Assembly: GCA_905250125.1 (NCBI GenBank)
Contig: CAJNOL010000986.1
Coordinates: 24,931 to 88,930 of the forward strand
Reading direction: 5' to 3'
DNA: 64,000 nt
Source: Rotaria sordida
Lineage: Eukaryota > Rotifera > Eurotatoria > Philodinida > Philodinidae
A program made the position numbers and the translations under genes. The notes under the pieces are model-generated. The model saw only the letters and a program-made list of their open reading frames with translations. It did no database searches and was not told where the DNA came from. Position 1 is the first letter of the stretch; the number at the start of each line of letters is the position of its first letter. Below are positions 11,962-24,146 of this stretch, piece after piece.

Positions 11962-12650
11962 CTTTTAACAAACGTATGCCGCTAGAGTAAATATTGATAA
12001 ATAGAAAAGAAAAACGTTTATATAGCATTGAGATACTTTTTGTTTCTGAAAACTGCATATGGTGGTAACCGACGCATCAAAAAAATTATTGTTTTCCTTG
12101 TCTTATCAAAATAACATCACACATTTTATAATCCTATTTTAAGTTAAATAAGACAGCTCGTTGCATACACTAAAAGAAGAATCTGCACATAGTAAAACTT
12201 GGAAACATTGTTCTGTGACAAAAAGAGGTATATTAATGAGCTGTTAAAGAGTTTATGAAAATGGAACATATAGTAAATGCTGTCATATACGCTTTTAAAA
12301 GGATTCAGGAGATAATTTAGAAAATATATCCTAAATGTCAAAAGAGTTTATTAAGGTTTTCCCCCTCAAAAACCGATCTCAGCCTAGGTGTGTTCAAATC
12401 GCATGAAATTTTCAGCCCGATATCATAATGTTTGACATAGATATAAACCAAACAAGGATCAAAAATAGATTAATTTGCAACCCATTTTTCTTTGTCCAAG
12501 CTCATTCAATATATATAAAATGTTTTTTTTTGTTTGAAGGAGCGTCAAATGATGCACAATCCGATAGAGCTCTTCTTCCTAAATTATTACTTTTTAAGCG
12601 GAAAAAAAGGATGGCAAATTCAATGACTCAAAAACTCTACAAAAATGGGT

Positions 12651-12728
12651 ACCAATAAGAATAAGCAGTCATGACTGGTTTTGATCATGCTTAAGGGTCT
12701 CATCAGTCATGGCTACTTATTCTTATTG
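12651..12728. repeat. Short hairpin around AATAAGAATAAG
   Basis: CAATAAGAATAAGCAGTCATGACTG on the left pairs with CAGTCATGGCTACTTATTCTTATTG on the right across a loop of about 27 bases, with only a few mismatches. It could be a small MITE or a transcribed hairpin. Confidence 0.6.
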
Positions 12729-12806
12729 TAGCCATACAATTTAACACTGTATCTCCTCCATTCTAGGGGTTAATTGCAGTTGCGTTGTCATCTTTTTATT
12801 GTAGCT

Positions 12807-12824
12807 GATAGATAGATAGATAGA
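12807..12824. repeat. (GATA)n microsatellite
   Basis: About four and a half GATA units in a row. Confidence 0.9.
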
Positions 12825-13345
12825 ATTCCTTACGTCGTCTAAAAAAATGTAGAAATTCGTTATCTCAGATTAAGTGAATGAGTAATGTTTTACATGAATC
12901 AAATATGTCAGTTATTCATTCTCTATTTGTGCTATTGAGAAAAGAAAAGGAACGTCATTCGTCTGCGAATTTCGTCTGTTCAAACTATCGAAGATAACAA
13001 ATCATGACAACGGATAATTATTGGTCATAAATTCTAAACATCTGTAGCTTAGCTTTAAACAAAATATACAAATAAATTAGATCTTATTTATCTATGAATT
13101 ACCTCTAATACATACTCACTTGTTGTTAGACATTCGACATTTTAAATTGAACGATCTGTGTAAAGAAAAGAGTAGCTGTTTAATTCGAGTTCGAATATAA
13201 ATGAAATTTTCAAAAACATCCCAGCATCCAAATGTCAAAAGTCAAGGATAAAATTTTATCTGAATCTTGAATTCTAACGCATATGAGGTTGCCATATAAG
13301 TGCGACAAAAAAGCAAAACGTAAAATTTTCTCTCAAGTATGAGTT

Positions 13346-13444
13346 GGGTGTGGGTATGGGTAGATGGATGAGTGTGAATGAGTAGATCTTCTCTTTATCC
13401 CCACCCACACCCACACATCCACACACCCACACCCCACACTCACA
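13346..13444. repeat. Telomere-like hairpin 7
   Basis: GGGTGTGGGTATGGG and decayed units lead into a TCTTCTCTTTATC spacer, then a 50-base C-rich arm of CCCACAC-type units. Confidence 0.75.
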
Positions 13445-13559
13445 TCTCAAGGAAATCATGCATTTTCATTTAAATCCGATAGTTTTCTTTATCGAATTTG
13501 TGTTTTGAAGTCTAGATTGCATGTACGTATAGGCATAAAATTATTGATTGTTCATTCGT

Positions 13560-14578
13560 TTAAGATAATATATATAATTCAACATTATTCAAAACAACAT
13601 TTATTGATGCATCACCAGTTAAATCTCTCCTTAACCCACCTGTAACTAACACGTTTCCATTTAATACTGATGATTCATGGCGATATCGTGCATTATTCAT
13701 ACTACCAGCAGTTGTCCAAGTTCCTGTCGAGGGTTTATAAAGTTCAGCACTATTCAAATAACAACTGCTTGCGAATCCACCAGTAACTATCACTATTCCA
13801 TTTGTTAATACGGATGCTTTGTGAAAAGCTCGTGCATTAATCATACTATCAGTCGTTTTCCAAGTTTTTGTTGATGGATCATACAACTCAGCACTATTTA
13901 CAGAAAAGTTACCATTGTGTCCGCCATTAACTAACACTTGTCCATTTAATAATACAGATGCTGTGTGTGAATATCGAATATTATTCATACTACCAACTAT
14001 TGTCCAAGTTCCTGTTGATGGATCATACAACTCAGCACTATTTACGGGATTACCATTATCCAATCCACCAGTAACTAACACTGCTCCATTTTGCAATACG
14101 GATGCTGTGTGCCAAAATCGTGCATGATTCATACTACTAATCGTTGTCCAAGTTCCTGTTAATGGATCATACAACTCACAACTACTTTGAGGACCATAAT
14201 AATAGCCACCAGTGATTAACACTGCTCCATTTTTTAATACTGATGCCGTATGGTCCATTCGTGCATTAATCATACTACTAGTCATTGTCCAAGTTCCTGT
14301 TGATGGATCATACAGCTCAGCACTATTTAGCCCATCGCCATTATATCCACCAGTAACTAATATTTTTCCATTTGTTAATAAGGATGCTGTATGTGATTGT
14401 CGTGTATTATTCATACTACCAGTCGTTGTCCAAGTTCTTGTTGATGGATCATACAACTCAGCACTATTTACAATAGAATTGCTATCATTTCCACCAGTAA
14501 CTAACACTTTTCCATTTAGTAATACAGATTGTGTGTGAATAGTTCGTGGGCTATTCATACTACCAGTGTTAAGCCATC
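13560..14578 (-). CDS. Kelch-repeat beta-propeller protein
   Basis: Seven Kelch repeats of about 48 residues fill the frame. Each has the same skeleton: GSMNxxRxxHTxSVL, then NGxVLVTGG, then SAELYDPSTxTWTT. Seven blades are enough for a closed propeller, which usually binds a partner protein. The coding strand begins at a good acceptor (14580-14579) and not at a clear ATG, so an upstream exon is expected. A possible first exon with ATGGCATTAGAGAACTCG lies near 14876-14857, but I could not join it in phase. Hairpin 8 would then sit inside the intron. The repeats are very similar at the nucleotide level, which suggests recent internal duplication. No catalytic galactose-oxidase residues are evident. 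Confidence 0.8.
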
Positions 14579-14763
14579 CTAAAAGAATCATTCGAATTTA
14601 TTCTGATCGACAGAAAAACAGCAGACACTTCGTTCGTATAGTTATATGATGCTCTGAGATCTCATGAAATCTATTAAATAGTGTCTCTGCTGATAACTGT
14701 ACCTGACAAAAGTAAAATGTAAGATACGAAAAATTTAGAATTTGAGCGCCACACAATTTTTGG

Positions 14764-14842
14764 AGGGTGTGGATGTGAGGATGAGTGAACAAGTTGATGA
14801 TCTCTTCATCCACATTTGCAACTTCACCCACGTGTGCACACG
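14764..14842. repeat. Telomere-like hairpin 8 (decayed)
   Basis: GGGTGTGGATGTGAGGATG is followed by a spacer and then CCACATTTGCAACTTCACCCACGTGTGCACAC. Only the ends keep the family motif. Confidence 0.5.
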
Positions 14843-14964
14843 ATATCAATATCTTTTACCTCATCCGAGTTCTCTAATGCCATATCCCTAATGGAGAGAG
14901 AACGCAAATAGAATACATATGAGAGAGAAAAGAAACGAAAAGGAAAAAGTAAAATTCACAGTAT

Positions 14965-16330
14965 ATAAAGGATGTCCCATAATAACTGAGGATGATTTGT
15001 TAGTGATAGTTTTCATACTTTTACTAGATCTGTAGAGCTGAACTTTTTATTATATATATGTATCTAATCAAGATCTTTTATTTCTCAAAGTTTCAACTCT
15101 GTAGTTAGAATAAGGGGAGAACATTATTTGACAAGACTGAAATACATAAATTTTCGTATTCGATTTTCCAATATTTTCAGTCCGTATGAACATGTCATTC
15201 ATTATTTTCGCATATATTTCTATCAAAAATTTTCTCCATGCTTTTTTAATTTCTTGTTCTAATTCGAATGATGGGGCAAACACTTTCGTACGATTTTTTT
15301 CTTTCAGTGTTTCCCATACATTTTCTATTTTCCATACATTAGCAAATTTAGCAAACAATTGGTTTGTTAAGTACATTCTTTTTCGTATCTCATCAGATGA
15401 AGTATGTTGTTGTTTTAGCTATTTAGTAATATTAATTGGTGCATGTGATAGAAGAAGACCTCGTAATGATATTGCACCCGAAAATATTTCACTCTTTGGA
15501 AATTTATTTGTGTGTGCATTAATTGAACCCGCTTCAATTTATTCACCTTCGTTGACTCATACACCATATTTTCTTTTGTTTTGAAAACCTTGAAGACGAA
15601 ATAAATCTGAGAAATCAAAATTCATAAAACAATTCCATGTCCATTTTTTAGAATTTTTCCTAACACCAAATTTTTTTCTTCAGTTTTTTGCACATTTAAT
15701 ACGTTTCGATGCATTGAATTTTTAGACGATGTAAATTGTTCTCTTTTTAGAATAACATCAGTTTTTCTAATACATATCTTTTTGCAAATTAATATAGTAA
15801 TTAAGATTTTGTTGAAATTTAGGTGCTGTAATTGTTACGGAACGACAAGATCTTTTTAATATTCGTGACACTCCGATGTGCAATGATTTATGTTTTAATA
15901 ATGGTGAATCATCGTAACTTTCAATAAAGAGAACCATATGACCAACACTCCATGTTGTGTTCAAACGCTTTAAATTCAATACAAAATTTCTAAACTTTTT
16001 TCTAATTTCGTAACTCATGGGCATTTAAGATAAAATTTGTTATTAAATGCAAGCGATTCTACATTGAAATATACTTCTATATGTATCAATAAACAAAACT
16101 TAGTCACTTGCATGCAGATACCGATATCGCTCGCTGGTTCTCTCTCTTATATAAATTTGTATGTATATGCGTATGTATGAATTTGTCATACAAAGATATT
16201 GCCTTGTATATTGAAAATAGTGAAAAATAGAATACGCAAATTTATGAATTTCAGTCTTGTCAAGATATTTCATCACTAGTTATAGATATCAATAATAAAT
16301 TATCATCAGTTATTATGGGACATCCTTTAT
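14965..16330 (-). mobile_element. Degenerate Tc1/mariner transposon
   Basis: A 1.37-kb element is bounded by inverted repeats: TATAAAGGATGTCCCATAAT and on at 14965, and its reverse complement ending at about 16330, about 27 bp with one or two mismatches and TA at the edges. The interior carries a minus-strand transposase in pieces. The 16024-15767 piece has the N-terminal DNA-binding region (MPMSYEIRKKFRNFVLNLKR, then SLHIGVSRILKR). The 15618-15415 piece is a middle fragment. The 15376-15068 piece has the C-terminal phrase WKIENVWETLKEKN typical of the DDE/D domain. Frames do not connect, so it cannot make a full transposase. Confidence 0.8.
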
Positions 16331-16465
16331 ATGTTTAATTCAACTGAGCTTATGATGTCTATAGATAGAGAACTGCTGAATCAACTACGCACAGACAATA
16401 GTACAAATAGAGCAGCTTTTCTTATTGTTTCTAAATAAAATTAGCCCGAAAACTTTTCGAATACA

Positions 16466-17961
16466 CTATGTACATTTGAAAAAGATCTGGCGAAGAAAGA
16501 AGGAGATGCAACAGTGAAATATTCGTTGTGCTATAGTAATTTTAATGTCTTTGAATGCATGTGAAATAAAGGAGTCAATATGTTGCAAAATAAATTGTCT
16601 CGCCTTTGAGTTGAAAAGAATATCGATAATCATACCTGCAATATTCGTAACGTTAGCGGTGGGTCTTGATCCTAAAACAGAGCCAACAATGATTGCACCG
16701 ATAAACAGAATAATCAATAAGCAAATCAGAACGACAAATTTCTTCTTATGATACCAGTGAAGTCTTGTAAAAAAATAGAATGAAAATTTCTAATAAAAGT
16801 ACAATTAGGAAAAAATGTAGTTAGACTTACTCGGTTTTTGGATAAAGACACGCACCTAGATATAGAAATACTATTATTTCAAAGTAAATGTTTGAAAAAC
16901 TTTGAAATACCTTTGAATGGAGGTTCAAGAAGCATTTCTTTTGGTCTGATCTGTTTCAAATGAATGATATGAAGATCGGGCGCTGGACTTAATTGTGATT
17001 GAACTATCATTTTGGTACCTGGTAGAAGAAGAATTTCATCTTCAGAAACGAATTGTGAATGGGAATATACTGCTCGACCATTAATAGCTTCCACAGAGAA
17101 CAACGTTCTCTTACCCGCATCGCCCAAGTACATGTTGTTTTCAAGCACGGCCAATGAAGTTGTACAAGATGAAAATGCCCACCAAATTACTGATGTGCCA
17201 AGTGGAAATTGTGCACTTAAATCCATTGGCACTCCTCGCCAAATGGTTGATGATGGAGCACATGGTAATTTGGCCAGTGCAGTTAAAAATAGTTTTAGAT
17301 ATTTGAAATAAGGACGAAGATTCTCACGAGTGTCCTTTTTGAGGGTATAATTAAGCATTGAATAAAGACTTCGTTGATTTTCTGTCCATTCAATTGTGTA
17401 GAGACGAATTGCAGCGCTTTCATCAATTGTCAATCCATCGGGTGGTTGCTCGGGAGTTTCATTCAATGCTAGTTCAACGTAGTACGACAAATTGGGAATA
17501 ATACTGGTTAGCGGAGTACATGCTTTGACAAGTGGTAGTAATGACTCTTCAGTGTACCCAACAATAGAACCAAGGTTTGCCTCAATATCATTGGTGATGT
17601 TCGAAATTGTCAACGTTGGTTCTTCAGTGACAGCTTCGACCAGTCGACGATTATTTATTATAGTGTTATTTGGTGTATTATTAGAATCCTTCACAATCAT
17701 CACCTGTTGATTTTGATCGAGTATTTCTTCTCTATTTTTGTTTAGACGTGATGCACCAAACGTAGCTGGTGAATTAATCTGGATATTGACACCGTGATTC
17801 ATTATATCTTGTAGATCATACGTTTTTCCAATACTGAGCATGACTGTTGTGTCGTCAGTCTGAATGTCAACATTCTTGGTTACCAAAGGTCGTCGATCGT
17901 TTGTCATTTCGTCATCAAGTTCAATTTCTGATAGCTCAAACTGAAGACACTCATTGTTCAT
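16466..17961 (-). CDS. Arginine-type ADP-ribosyltransferase with C-terminal membrane anchor
   Basis: This enzyme class moves ADP-ribose from NAD to arginine side chains. The R-S-E triad is clear: IWRGV (Arg about 242), FSSCTTS (Ser about 264) and SEDEILLLPGT (ExE, about 307-309). Three exons join in phase: 17961-16911, a 25-bp exon 16855-16831, and 16763-16466, with introns of 55 and 67 bp, giving about 457 residues. I chose ATG 17961 (MNNECLQF). A longer frame starts 12 codons upstream, but a splice-acceptor-like CAG precedes it. The N-terminal 190 residues are unrecognised. The last exon supplies a strong hydrophobic segment (VVLICLLIILFIGAIIVG, about 367-388) and a 70-residue tail, so it is a likely single-pass membrane protein. 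ART genes are greatly expanded in bdelloids. Confidence 0.88.
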
Positions 17962-19697
17962 CGCTACTTTTCTCTTTTTATTATAACTTTTTATCACCTG
18001 GTACTTTATGGATGCGTTTTGGTGCTTGAAAACTGAAAACTAATAAATTTTCATGGTAATGGAATCAAGTGGCGATTAGTAAAAAGCAAGAACTGTTAAT
18101 GAATTTTCAATACAGAAATAGCAGATTGTAACTGTAAGGAGAATAGAAGAGAACACGAATGCTCAATTCGTAATAATTTTTTTCCAGGTGCATGTTTCAA
18201 GCAGAAAATGCCTTAAAAGAAGAATTTAAGTTCAATGATTTTCATAGAGCAGCATCAAACTGAACTATTGAAAATTAGTATTCTAGATTTATTTGATACT
18301 ATGAATCAATAGCTTACTTCCAATGACGAGTAGTCTATTAGTGAAATTTATCATACCGAAGTGTTGAAAATATTACGATACATAATGCAGTGAATAGGAA
18401 TGAGAAAGTAAGTTGAAATTATGTATTAAACGTTAGAAGAAAATATAAGAATAGCTCTATTGGGTGTGAGTGTGTGGGTCTTGTCTTCACATCCCACACC
18501 AACCCGCACCCACACCCTGGCTTTATAAAACTTGAATTGCTACCCATTATTAGGCCAATATAGCTTATTTTGTTCAGCTTTTAATTCTCTATCTTCCTAG
18601 GTATACTACGAAAAATTTCAATAATCTGCTGAAACCCAAGCTAACACTTCTTTTATAAGGTATTTTTTATTATTTTTCTCCGAAAAAGTATGACAGTGCT
18701 AAAAGTCGGTGTTGACTAAATATCCATTGGAAGGGTCTTAGAACCTAAAATTTTAGGGTTAGCAGTTTTTGATATTGATGCGTTGAATGAGTAACAAAAA
18801 ATCGAAAAAACAATTTTATCGAGTGCCTCTTACATTGAAATGATTCTCCATGGACTCCTGAACCTCTCCATAATCGATTTTCTTATCATAAGTTCAACAG
18901 GGTTGATTCTCGTATCATTCGAAAGAGGAATAAAAGTCTACAAACAGTGTTATTTTGAGCTCATTTGAAGTTGCACTCGACTGGCTAGGCATAAAATACT
19001 CGAAAAATGAGTGACCTTGTGTATAGCAATATTGCCAATATTTCGGATATTTTGATATGCTATTTAAAAGATTGCACGAATTTTTTTTGTTTATTATATA
19101 CACTGTACAAATCTGCATCAAACGGTACATAGGAAATTGAGTAAAAGTTTTTGCAACAGATCGAACAAGTTCTCCGAATGTGATAAGGTGTGGTTTACAA
19201 AAAGTGACATGTTTCCAAAATAAATATATGTTTTGGTCGGAATGCATTCTATGACAAAAACTGATAACCGATTCATGCTCAGTGATAAAAGCTGAGTAAG
19301 CTTTCATATTACATCCGAGGATCTAGGCTAAATTTTGACCTATAGACAATGAATATCTAACATATCTCCGTGAGAAACCTCGCACGGTAATAATTCATGC
19401 TAGTTGTTACTATCTACCTCATAAGACACCGTTCCTTGTGCACAAATGAATTTTAACCAAAATTTACTGCTAAGATTTTCTTTTTAGACAGTGTGAAAAT
19501 GTTAAGTCCTTATGCTTTAGAATGATAAATACTCACAATAGTCAGAATGCAAAGAACGAAAACGCATAGAGCCTCAATCTTGAGCGCTAAGTCTTTTTTA
19601 TCCAATCAAGTCAAATTATATATAGAATGAAAGCACAAGTATAAATCGACATTTTAACATTAAATTCATCGATGTACTACTGAGTTTAATCATATAT
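17962..19697. other. No gene seen
   Basis: A 130-residue open frame at 19307-18915 (-) is Tyr/Phe-rich and has no recognisable motif; it may be a decayed element. Hairpin 9 lies in this stretch. Confidence 0.45.
18462..18518. repeat. Telomere-like hairpin 9
   Basis: GGGTGTGAGTGTGTGGGT, a short CTTGTCTTC spacer, then CACATCCCACACC and CCGCACCCACACCC. Confidence 0.75.
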
Positions 19698-19901
19698 GTC
19701 AAACCTGAAAGTTGAATTTAATTATTGAAAAGTTATTTCAACTATTCAACCATTCAATTATTCAATTATTAAAATACACTCATCATCGCAGCTGCTGTGG
19801 GTACCGCGAAAGGACTGCCTGCTAGGACGAATAATGAATAATTGAATAGTTTAATAGTTGAAATGGCTTTTTGATAATTGAATTCAACTTTCAGGTTTGA
19901 C
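19698..19901. mobile_element. 204-bp palindromic MITE
   Basis: GTCAAACCTGAAAGTTGAAT opens the element and ATTCAACTTTCAGGTTTGAC closes it. The arms then continue as imperfect complements (AATTATTGAAAA, TATTTCAACTATT) for about 75 bp each. The loop is a GC-richer segment (TGGGTACCGCGAAAGGACTG). It has no coding content. Confidence 0.8.
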
Positions 19902-19960
19902 ACTATTGAGTTTAGTAGTCTCAGGATTAGTCCCAAAGAAGCACATCTTTTTATTGTCTA

Positions 19961-20982
19961 GTAGCGGCGTAACCAGAAATTTAGGGTGGTGAGACTCAGC
20001 CCTCATACTATGCCTGACTACTTTCAGGTACTCACCAATTTAGAGTAGTCTTCATAAGCAGCCAGCTAATTCAGCTATGTGAGAAAAGTATAATAAAAAC
20101 AAAAAAATTGTTATTTATTTCAGCATAATTCGACTATTTTTAGGAATAACTGGGAATAGGGGCAGCACATATACTTTTATTTATTGTTTGTATATATTTT
20201 TGTATTGATTGATGTTCACAGTAGTTTACCACATTTGCTCAGATATTTTGTTACTAATATTTAGATCTCGACTTCAACTGTAATTTTGCTACCAAGATCA
20301 GTCTTCGATATTGCTCATGGACATAGTTATGGGAGGTGGACGAAGTATTTACATTTAGAAGTAAATACAAAAATATTTCTTTTATACTTCATAACTGTGC
20401 CCATGAGCAGTATCGAGAAACGACCTTGGGAGAAAGATCATATATGAAGTCAAGATCTACGACTTCACAACAAAAGGTCTGGTCAAATATGATCAATTCA
20501 TGTACAAATCAGTCGACTTGTAAAATAGTAAATAGAAGTAGATGTGACACTCCTATCTGAGAATTTATTAATAACCTGCTCAAAATCTACATCAATATCA
20601 CGCTCAACAGCTACTAAATATAAATCACTTAGACGATCATCAGTCACTATATTTCTCACTGTTGCTTTGATCAGCTTCATTTTTGAAAATGTGCGTTCAG
20701 ATCTCGTTGAAGAAACTGGAATAGTCATCGCATTTTCGATAAGCGGAACAAGTATCGGAAACGTTTCTGTAAAAGGGTATAATTTTTGATATAAATCAAT
20801 TGCAGTTGTCAATGATTTAGTTTTTAGTTATTGAGTTAATAGCTAAAAATTCATATAAAAATGTCCTAATTAAATTTCGTCTATTTTTATTCAAAAGCTC
20901 AGTAACTTCAGAGTAATCGTGGTAGGACTTAAAATGCCGATGGTGGGTTGAGTCTTCCTGGCGCCCCTCGGGTTGTGCCACT
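19961..20982 (-). mobile_element. hAT transposon remnant with exact 8-bp target duplication
   Basis: The flanks are identical 8-mers, ATTGTCTA at 19953-19960 and 20983-20990. The ends GTAGCGGCGTAACC and, inverted, AGTGGCACAACCC resemble hAT ends (CAGTGGCGTAACC type). A minus-strand frame at 20812-20498 carries the hAT C-terminal dimerisation motif: VSSTRSERTFSKMKLIK, TVRNIVTDDRLSDLYLVAVERD. The rest of the transposase is missing, so at 1,022 bp this is an internally deleted copy. A nested hairpin lies at 20304-20418. Confidence 0.85.
20304..20418. repeat. Nested hairpin inside the hAT remnant
   Basis: TTCGATATTGCTCATGGACA and on at 20304-20331 pairs with 20390-20418, three mismatches in 27. 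The loop contains a second palindrome, TATTTAC with GTAAATA. Confidence 0.75.
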
Positions 20983-21092
20983 ATTGTCTAGGCTGATCAA
21001 AACGACATCATTTACGATCCAAAAAAAGAACCGTAAATATTGTCAAAATGGATACTTTACAAAATTATAAGGTGTCAGTATGGATTGTTTTC

Positions 21093-21153
21093 GGTGTGGG
21101 CATGGGTGGGGTGAGTGTAGGTGTAAATTTTTAGTCATTCATCGTATCCACAT
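21093..21153. repeat. Telomere-like hairpin 10 (decayed)
   Basis: The G-rich arm (GGTGTGGGCATGGGTGGGG) is well kept. The C-rich side is reduced to ATCCACATC. Confidence 0.45.
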
Positions 21154-21277
21154 CAAATCCTATAGTGCTGGCTGATTTTTAGTAAAGCATAATCAGCGAG
21201 ATGATACTTCTTCTATTATCTCTTACGTATGCTAAATGTCTCTAACTGCTCACTATCTATTGTCAATTACTGATATA

Positions 21278-21855
21278 CAGAGTGTTCCAAAAGTCCCTGA
21301 GAAAAGTTTGTTCGTTTCATGTCACTATTGACAAAACTTCATCCAACAATTTTCTTTCTGAATAATAAATAAATACACAAAGTTTTGATTTCTACAGACG
21401 AATTTTAAAAGCATTGTTGAAAGCTAAGATCTTTAGCCGAAATACAAAAATTTACCCTGTTTCCTTTTTCCAGAAAAACATTACGTAGCATTTCGTTTTT
21501 TAATTACTTCCAGTTATCGAGTCATTCAAATCGTTAAATTGTTCGATAGTTGGACGATCTTTTCACGAAATTTGATTTTGATACGTCTTTACAGAAACAA
21601 CATGAATGATGTCAAATCAAAATTCAAGCAATTAAAACATGCATCATCCGTGAGTATTTGTGGAAAGAGACAACAGGCTAAATTTTTGTATTTCGGCTAA
21701 AGATCTTAGCTCCCAACAATTCTTTTGAAATCTGTCCGTAGAAATCAAAACTCTGTGTATTTATCTGTTATCCAAAAAAAAAATTGTTGGATGAAGTTCA
21801 GTCAATAGCGACACGAAACGATAGAACTTTTCTCAGAGACTTTTGGAACATCCTG
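21278..21855. mobile_element. 578-bp mariner-type MITE with long inverted repeats
   Basis: CAGAGTGTTCCAAAAGTCCC at the left pairs with GACTTTTGGAACATCCTG at the right, each bordered by TA. The complementarity continues inward for about 200 bp, including AAGCTAAGATCTTTAGCCGA and its inverse. There is no transposase. Confidence 0.85.
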
Positions 21856-22167
21856 TAGATGCTTCGAAATTTTCTTTGCATTATATTACTTTTCTTTTCA
21901 TTATTGGTCAGTCTACATTAATACGTTGGACAATTTAGTATGAGAAAACAGAGTCGTTAAAAAATTTCATAATACTCTGAATTTGTAATGACCATATGTT
22001 CTGAAACTAGATTACTGCTCATCTGAGAATACGGTGGATTTGGTTGTAAGTTGAATGACTACAGCAAGAAAGTAGGTAGAGAACTACTATTTTCAACTCA
22101 TGAAGGAAACAAATAACTGTATTAAATTATGTAAAATTTACTTAGTCATTGAGTAGTGAGACAGGCA

Positions 22168-22803
22168 CTAACAATGGAAGTATGAGTGTTGATAAGTGAA
22201 AAGATGGAACATATTCGGGTCAAATGAAAGCTCTCATCGTCAAACTAACAAGGCTAAAATATTAGGGGCCCTTGGCTTGTCTAGAGGGAGATATTCGATT
22301 TTTACTGTATTTATAGTATATGTAGGATGTCCATAATTGAAAATTTCAGTGGGATTTATTGTTCTTTTTTCATGATGGTTGGATAGAGTTCATCGAGTTG
22401 TATTAGAAAAACTATGTTTCAAATTTTAAAAAGTGATTTAAAAAAAATTTGCGTAGGATCGGAATTTTGGATCTATTTTTCCTTATATTTGAAAATAACA
22501 GTAACTTGGATTTTTCTTTTAAGATTTTTTAAAATCTCTTTTTAAAATTTGAAACGTAGTTTTTCTAATACAACTCGATGAACTCTATCCAACCATCATG
22601 AAAAAAGAACAATAAATCCCACTGAAATTTTCAATTATGGACATTCTACATATACTCTAAATACAGTAAAAATCGAATATCTCCCTCTAGACAAGCCAAG
22701 GGCCCCTAATATTTTAGCCTTGTTAGTTTGGCGATGAGAGCTTTCATTTGATCCGAATATGTTCCATCTTTTCACTTATTAACACTCATACCTCTATTGT
22801 AAG
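22168..22803. mobile_element. 636-bp fold-back element, 270-bp arms
   Basis: The arms 22168-22442 and 22533-22803 are near-perfect inverse copies. For example TTAGGGGCCCTTGGCTTGTC at the left matches its inverse at the right. A loop of about 90 bases is AT-rich. I see no clear target duplication and no coding frame. Confidence 0.85.
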
Positions 22804-23472
22804 CGGTCAACAATTTTTTCGAACAATGACATTTCACAAATCTCTATTGCACTTTCATTCCTGATTCATTGAGATCATACATTAGACAGTTCTTTTTGAT
22901 TCAGATCACCTTTCAAAATTTTCTTCCTTTCTGTCAAGATATTAGAATTAAAATGCGTGCACCTACCTATGCAGCTTAAACGATTACTGATCGATTCAGA
23001 ATCACTTCAAACAGATGTAATCGAGCATGCCAAGTAGTGTGGCGATGTTTGAGAGCACTCTAACAACATTCATCGTTATATATTATATTTTTTCTCTTCA
23101 TCTTGTTGTATGTATGAGTGTATTCGTTCTACTATATGGTATTCACTCTCGTACAAATAAGTTAATATTTTTTTTTCATTTCTCTTTCTTTCTCTTCATC
23201 TTTTCTGCCTTCCTTCGTTCTTGAGAATTGCAATAAATTCTCAACCTCTTTCTCCTGTTATAAACTTTATGTGCATTTAAGAAGATGCCCAATATTTTTC
23301 ATTATTACGTAGTCTATTCCGAACGTGAACAAGAATATTTATTATCCTCCTCAGTGTGTATTTACTGCCTATGTATTTTCTCTCACGTTGTTGTATTTTT
23401 TTACTGGAAGTGGCTATATACATAAACAAAAATGACTGAAAGTTCTTACGAACGCCCTCATCCATATACTAC
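22804..23472. other. No gene seen
   Basis: AT-rich intergenic sequence. A short frame at 23027-23224 is hydrophobic but carries no motif. Confidence 0.45.
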
Positions 23473-23700
23473 ACTCAAAAAAAAGTATTTTAGAAGATTT
23501 CGAATTTTGCAACGAAATTGAAACCTTTTTCAAGTATCGTAAGACACTGCAAAACCTTCGAAAGGTTTCGTAAAGCCGTACGATACCTGAAAAAGATTTT
23601 GTAGCTCGTACGAGACCTAAAAAAGGTTTCGATTTCATTACAAAATTCGAAACCTTTTTTAAGTTTCATATCGTACCAATTTTTTTTCAAAGTACCCTCG
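23473..23700. mobile_element. MITE of the AAGGTTTCG family, copy A
   Basis: An imperfect palindrome with repeated AAAGGTTTCG and CGAAACCTTTT blocks and an ACTCAAAAAAAAGTATTTT-type end. It is related to the element at 33615-33880, which has the same block order but many differences. Confidence 0.65.
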
Positions 23701-23927
23701 CCGCATTATGGTTAACAGTTATGATGAAAGCAAGTTGTAAAGGACGTTTAAAAATCATCGAAATTGTTGAATTGCTTTGCGAGGAAAAAATCTTTATTTT
23801 GCCGCATCTTGTCTTTGAAGAGCGACAACGAACTGATTATTGACTGTTGAGCGAAAACGCAAGAGTCAAATCTGATAGGTTAAATATAAATGTATAGTTG
23901 TATGAATGGAATACTTGGGTTCAAGTA

Positions 23928-24060
23928 GGGTGTGAGGTGTGGGCGTGTGGTCGTGTGGGTGTATGTGTGTCGCTGTGGGCGTATGTGTGTCGCTGTGGGT
24001 GCATGGGTGTAGATGTGAGTGTATGTGATTAAAGACAAAAGAAACACACACACCCACCCT
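23928..24060. repeat. Telomere-like hairpin 11
   Basis: A long, unequal copy. About 100 bp is G-rich with a twice-repeated GTATGTGTGTCGCTGTGGG block; the right arm is just CACACACACCCACCC. It ends 87 bp from the 3' end of the glyoxylate-cycle gene. Confidence 0.7.
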
Positions 24061-24146
24061 CTGTTAACTACGTATTTATATAAGTTTTTCGAAAAATGAA
24101 AAAAGTTTTGGCTTGTATAATGAAATTGTAAAAAGAAATTGAAAAA

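Noticed and set aside
13915-14538. Plus-strand open frames opposite the Kelch gene
   Set aside because: They mirror the Kelch repeats on the other strand and have no independent domain or start context.
17012-17710. Plus-strand frames over the ADP-ribosyltransferase
   Set aside because: The minus strand carries the full R-S-E motif set and phased introns; the plus frames carry nothing recognisable.
18915-19307. 130-residue frame upstream of the 204-bp MITE
   Set aside because: No motif, no upstream promoter or splice context and no family resemblance; left as unannotated.
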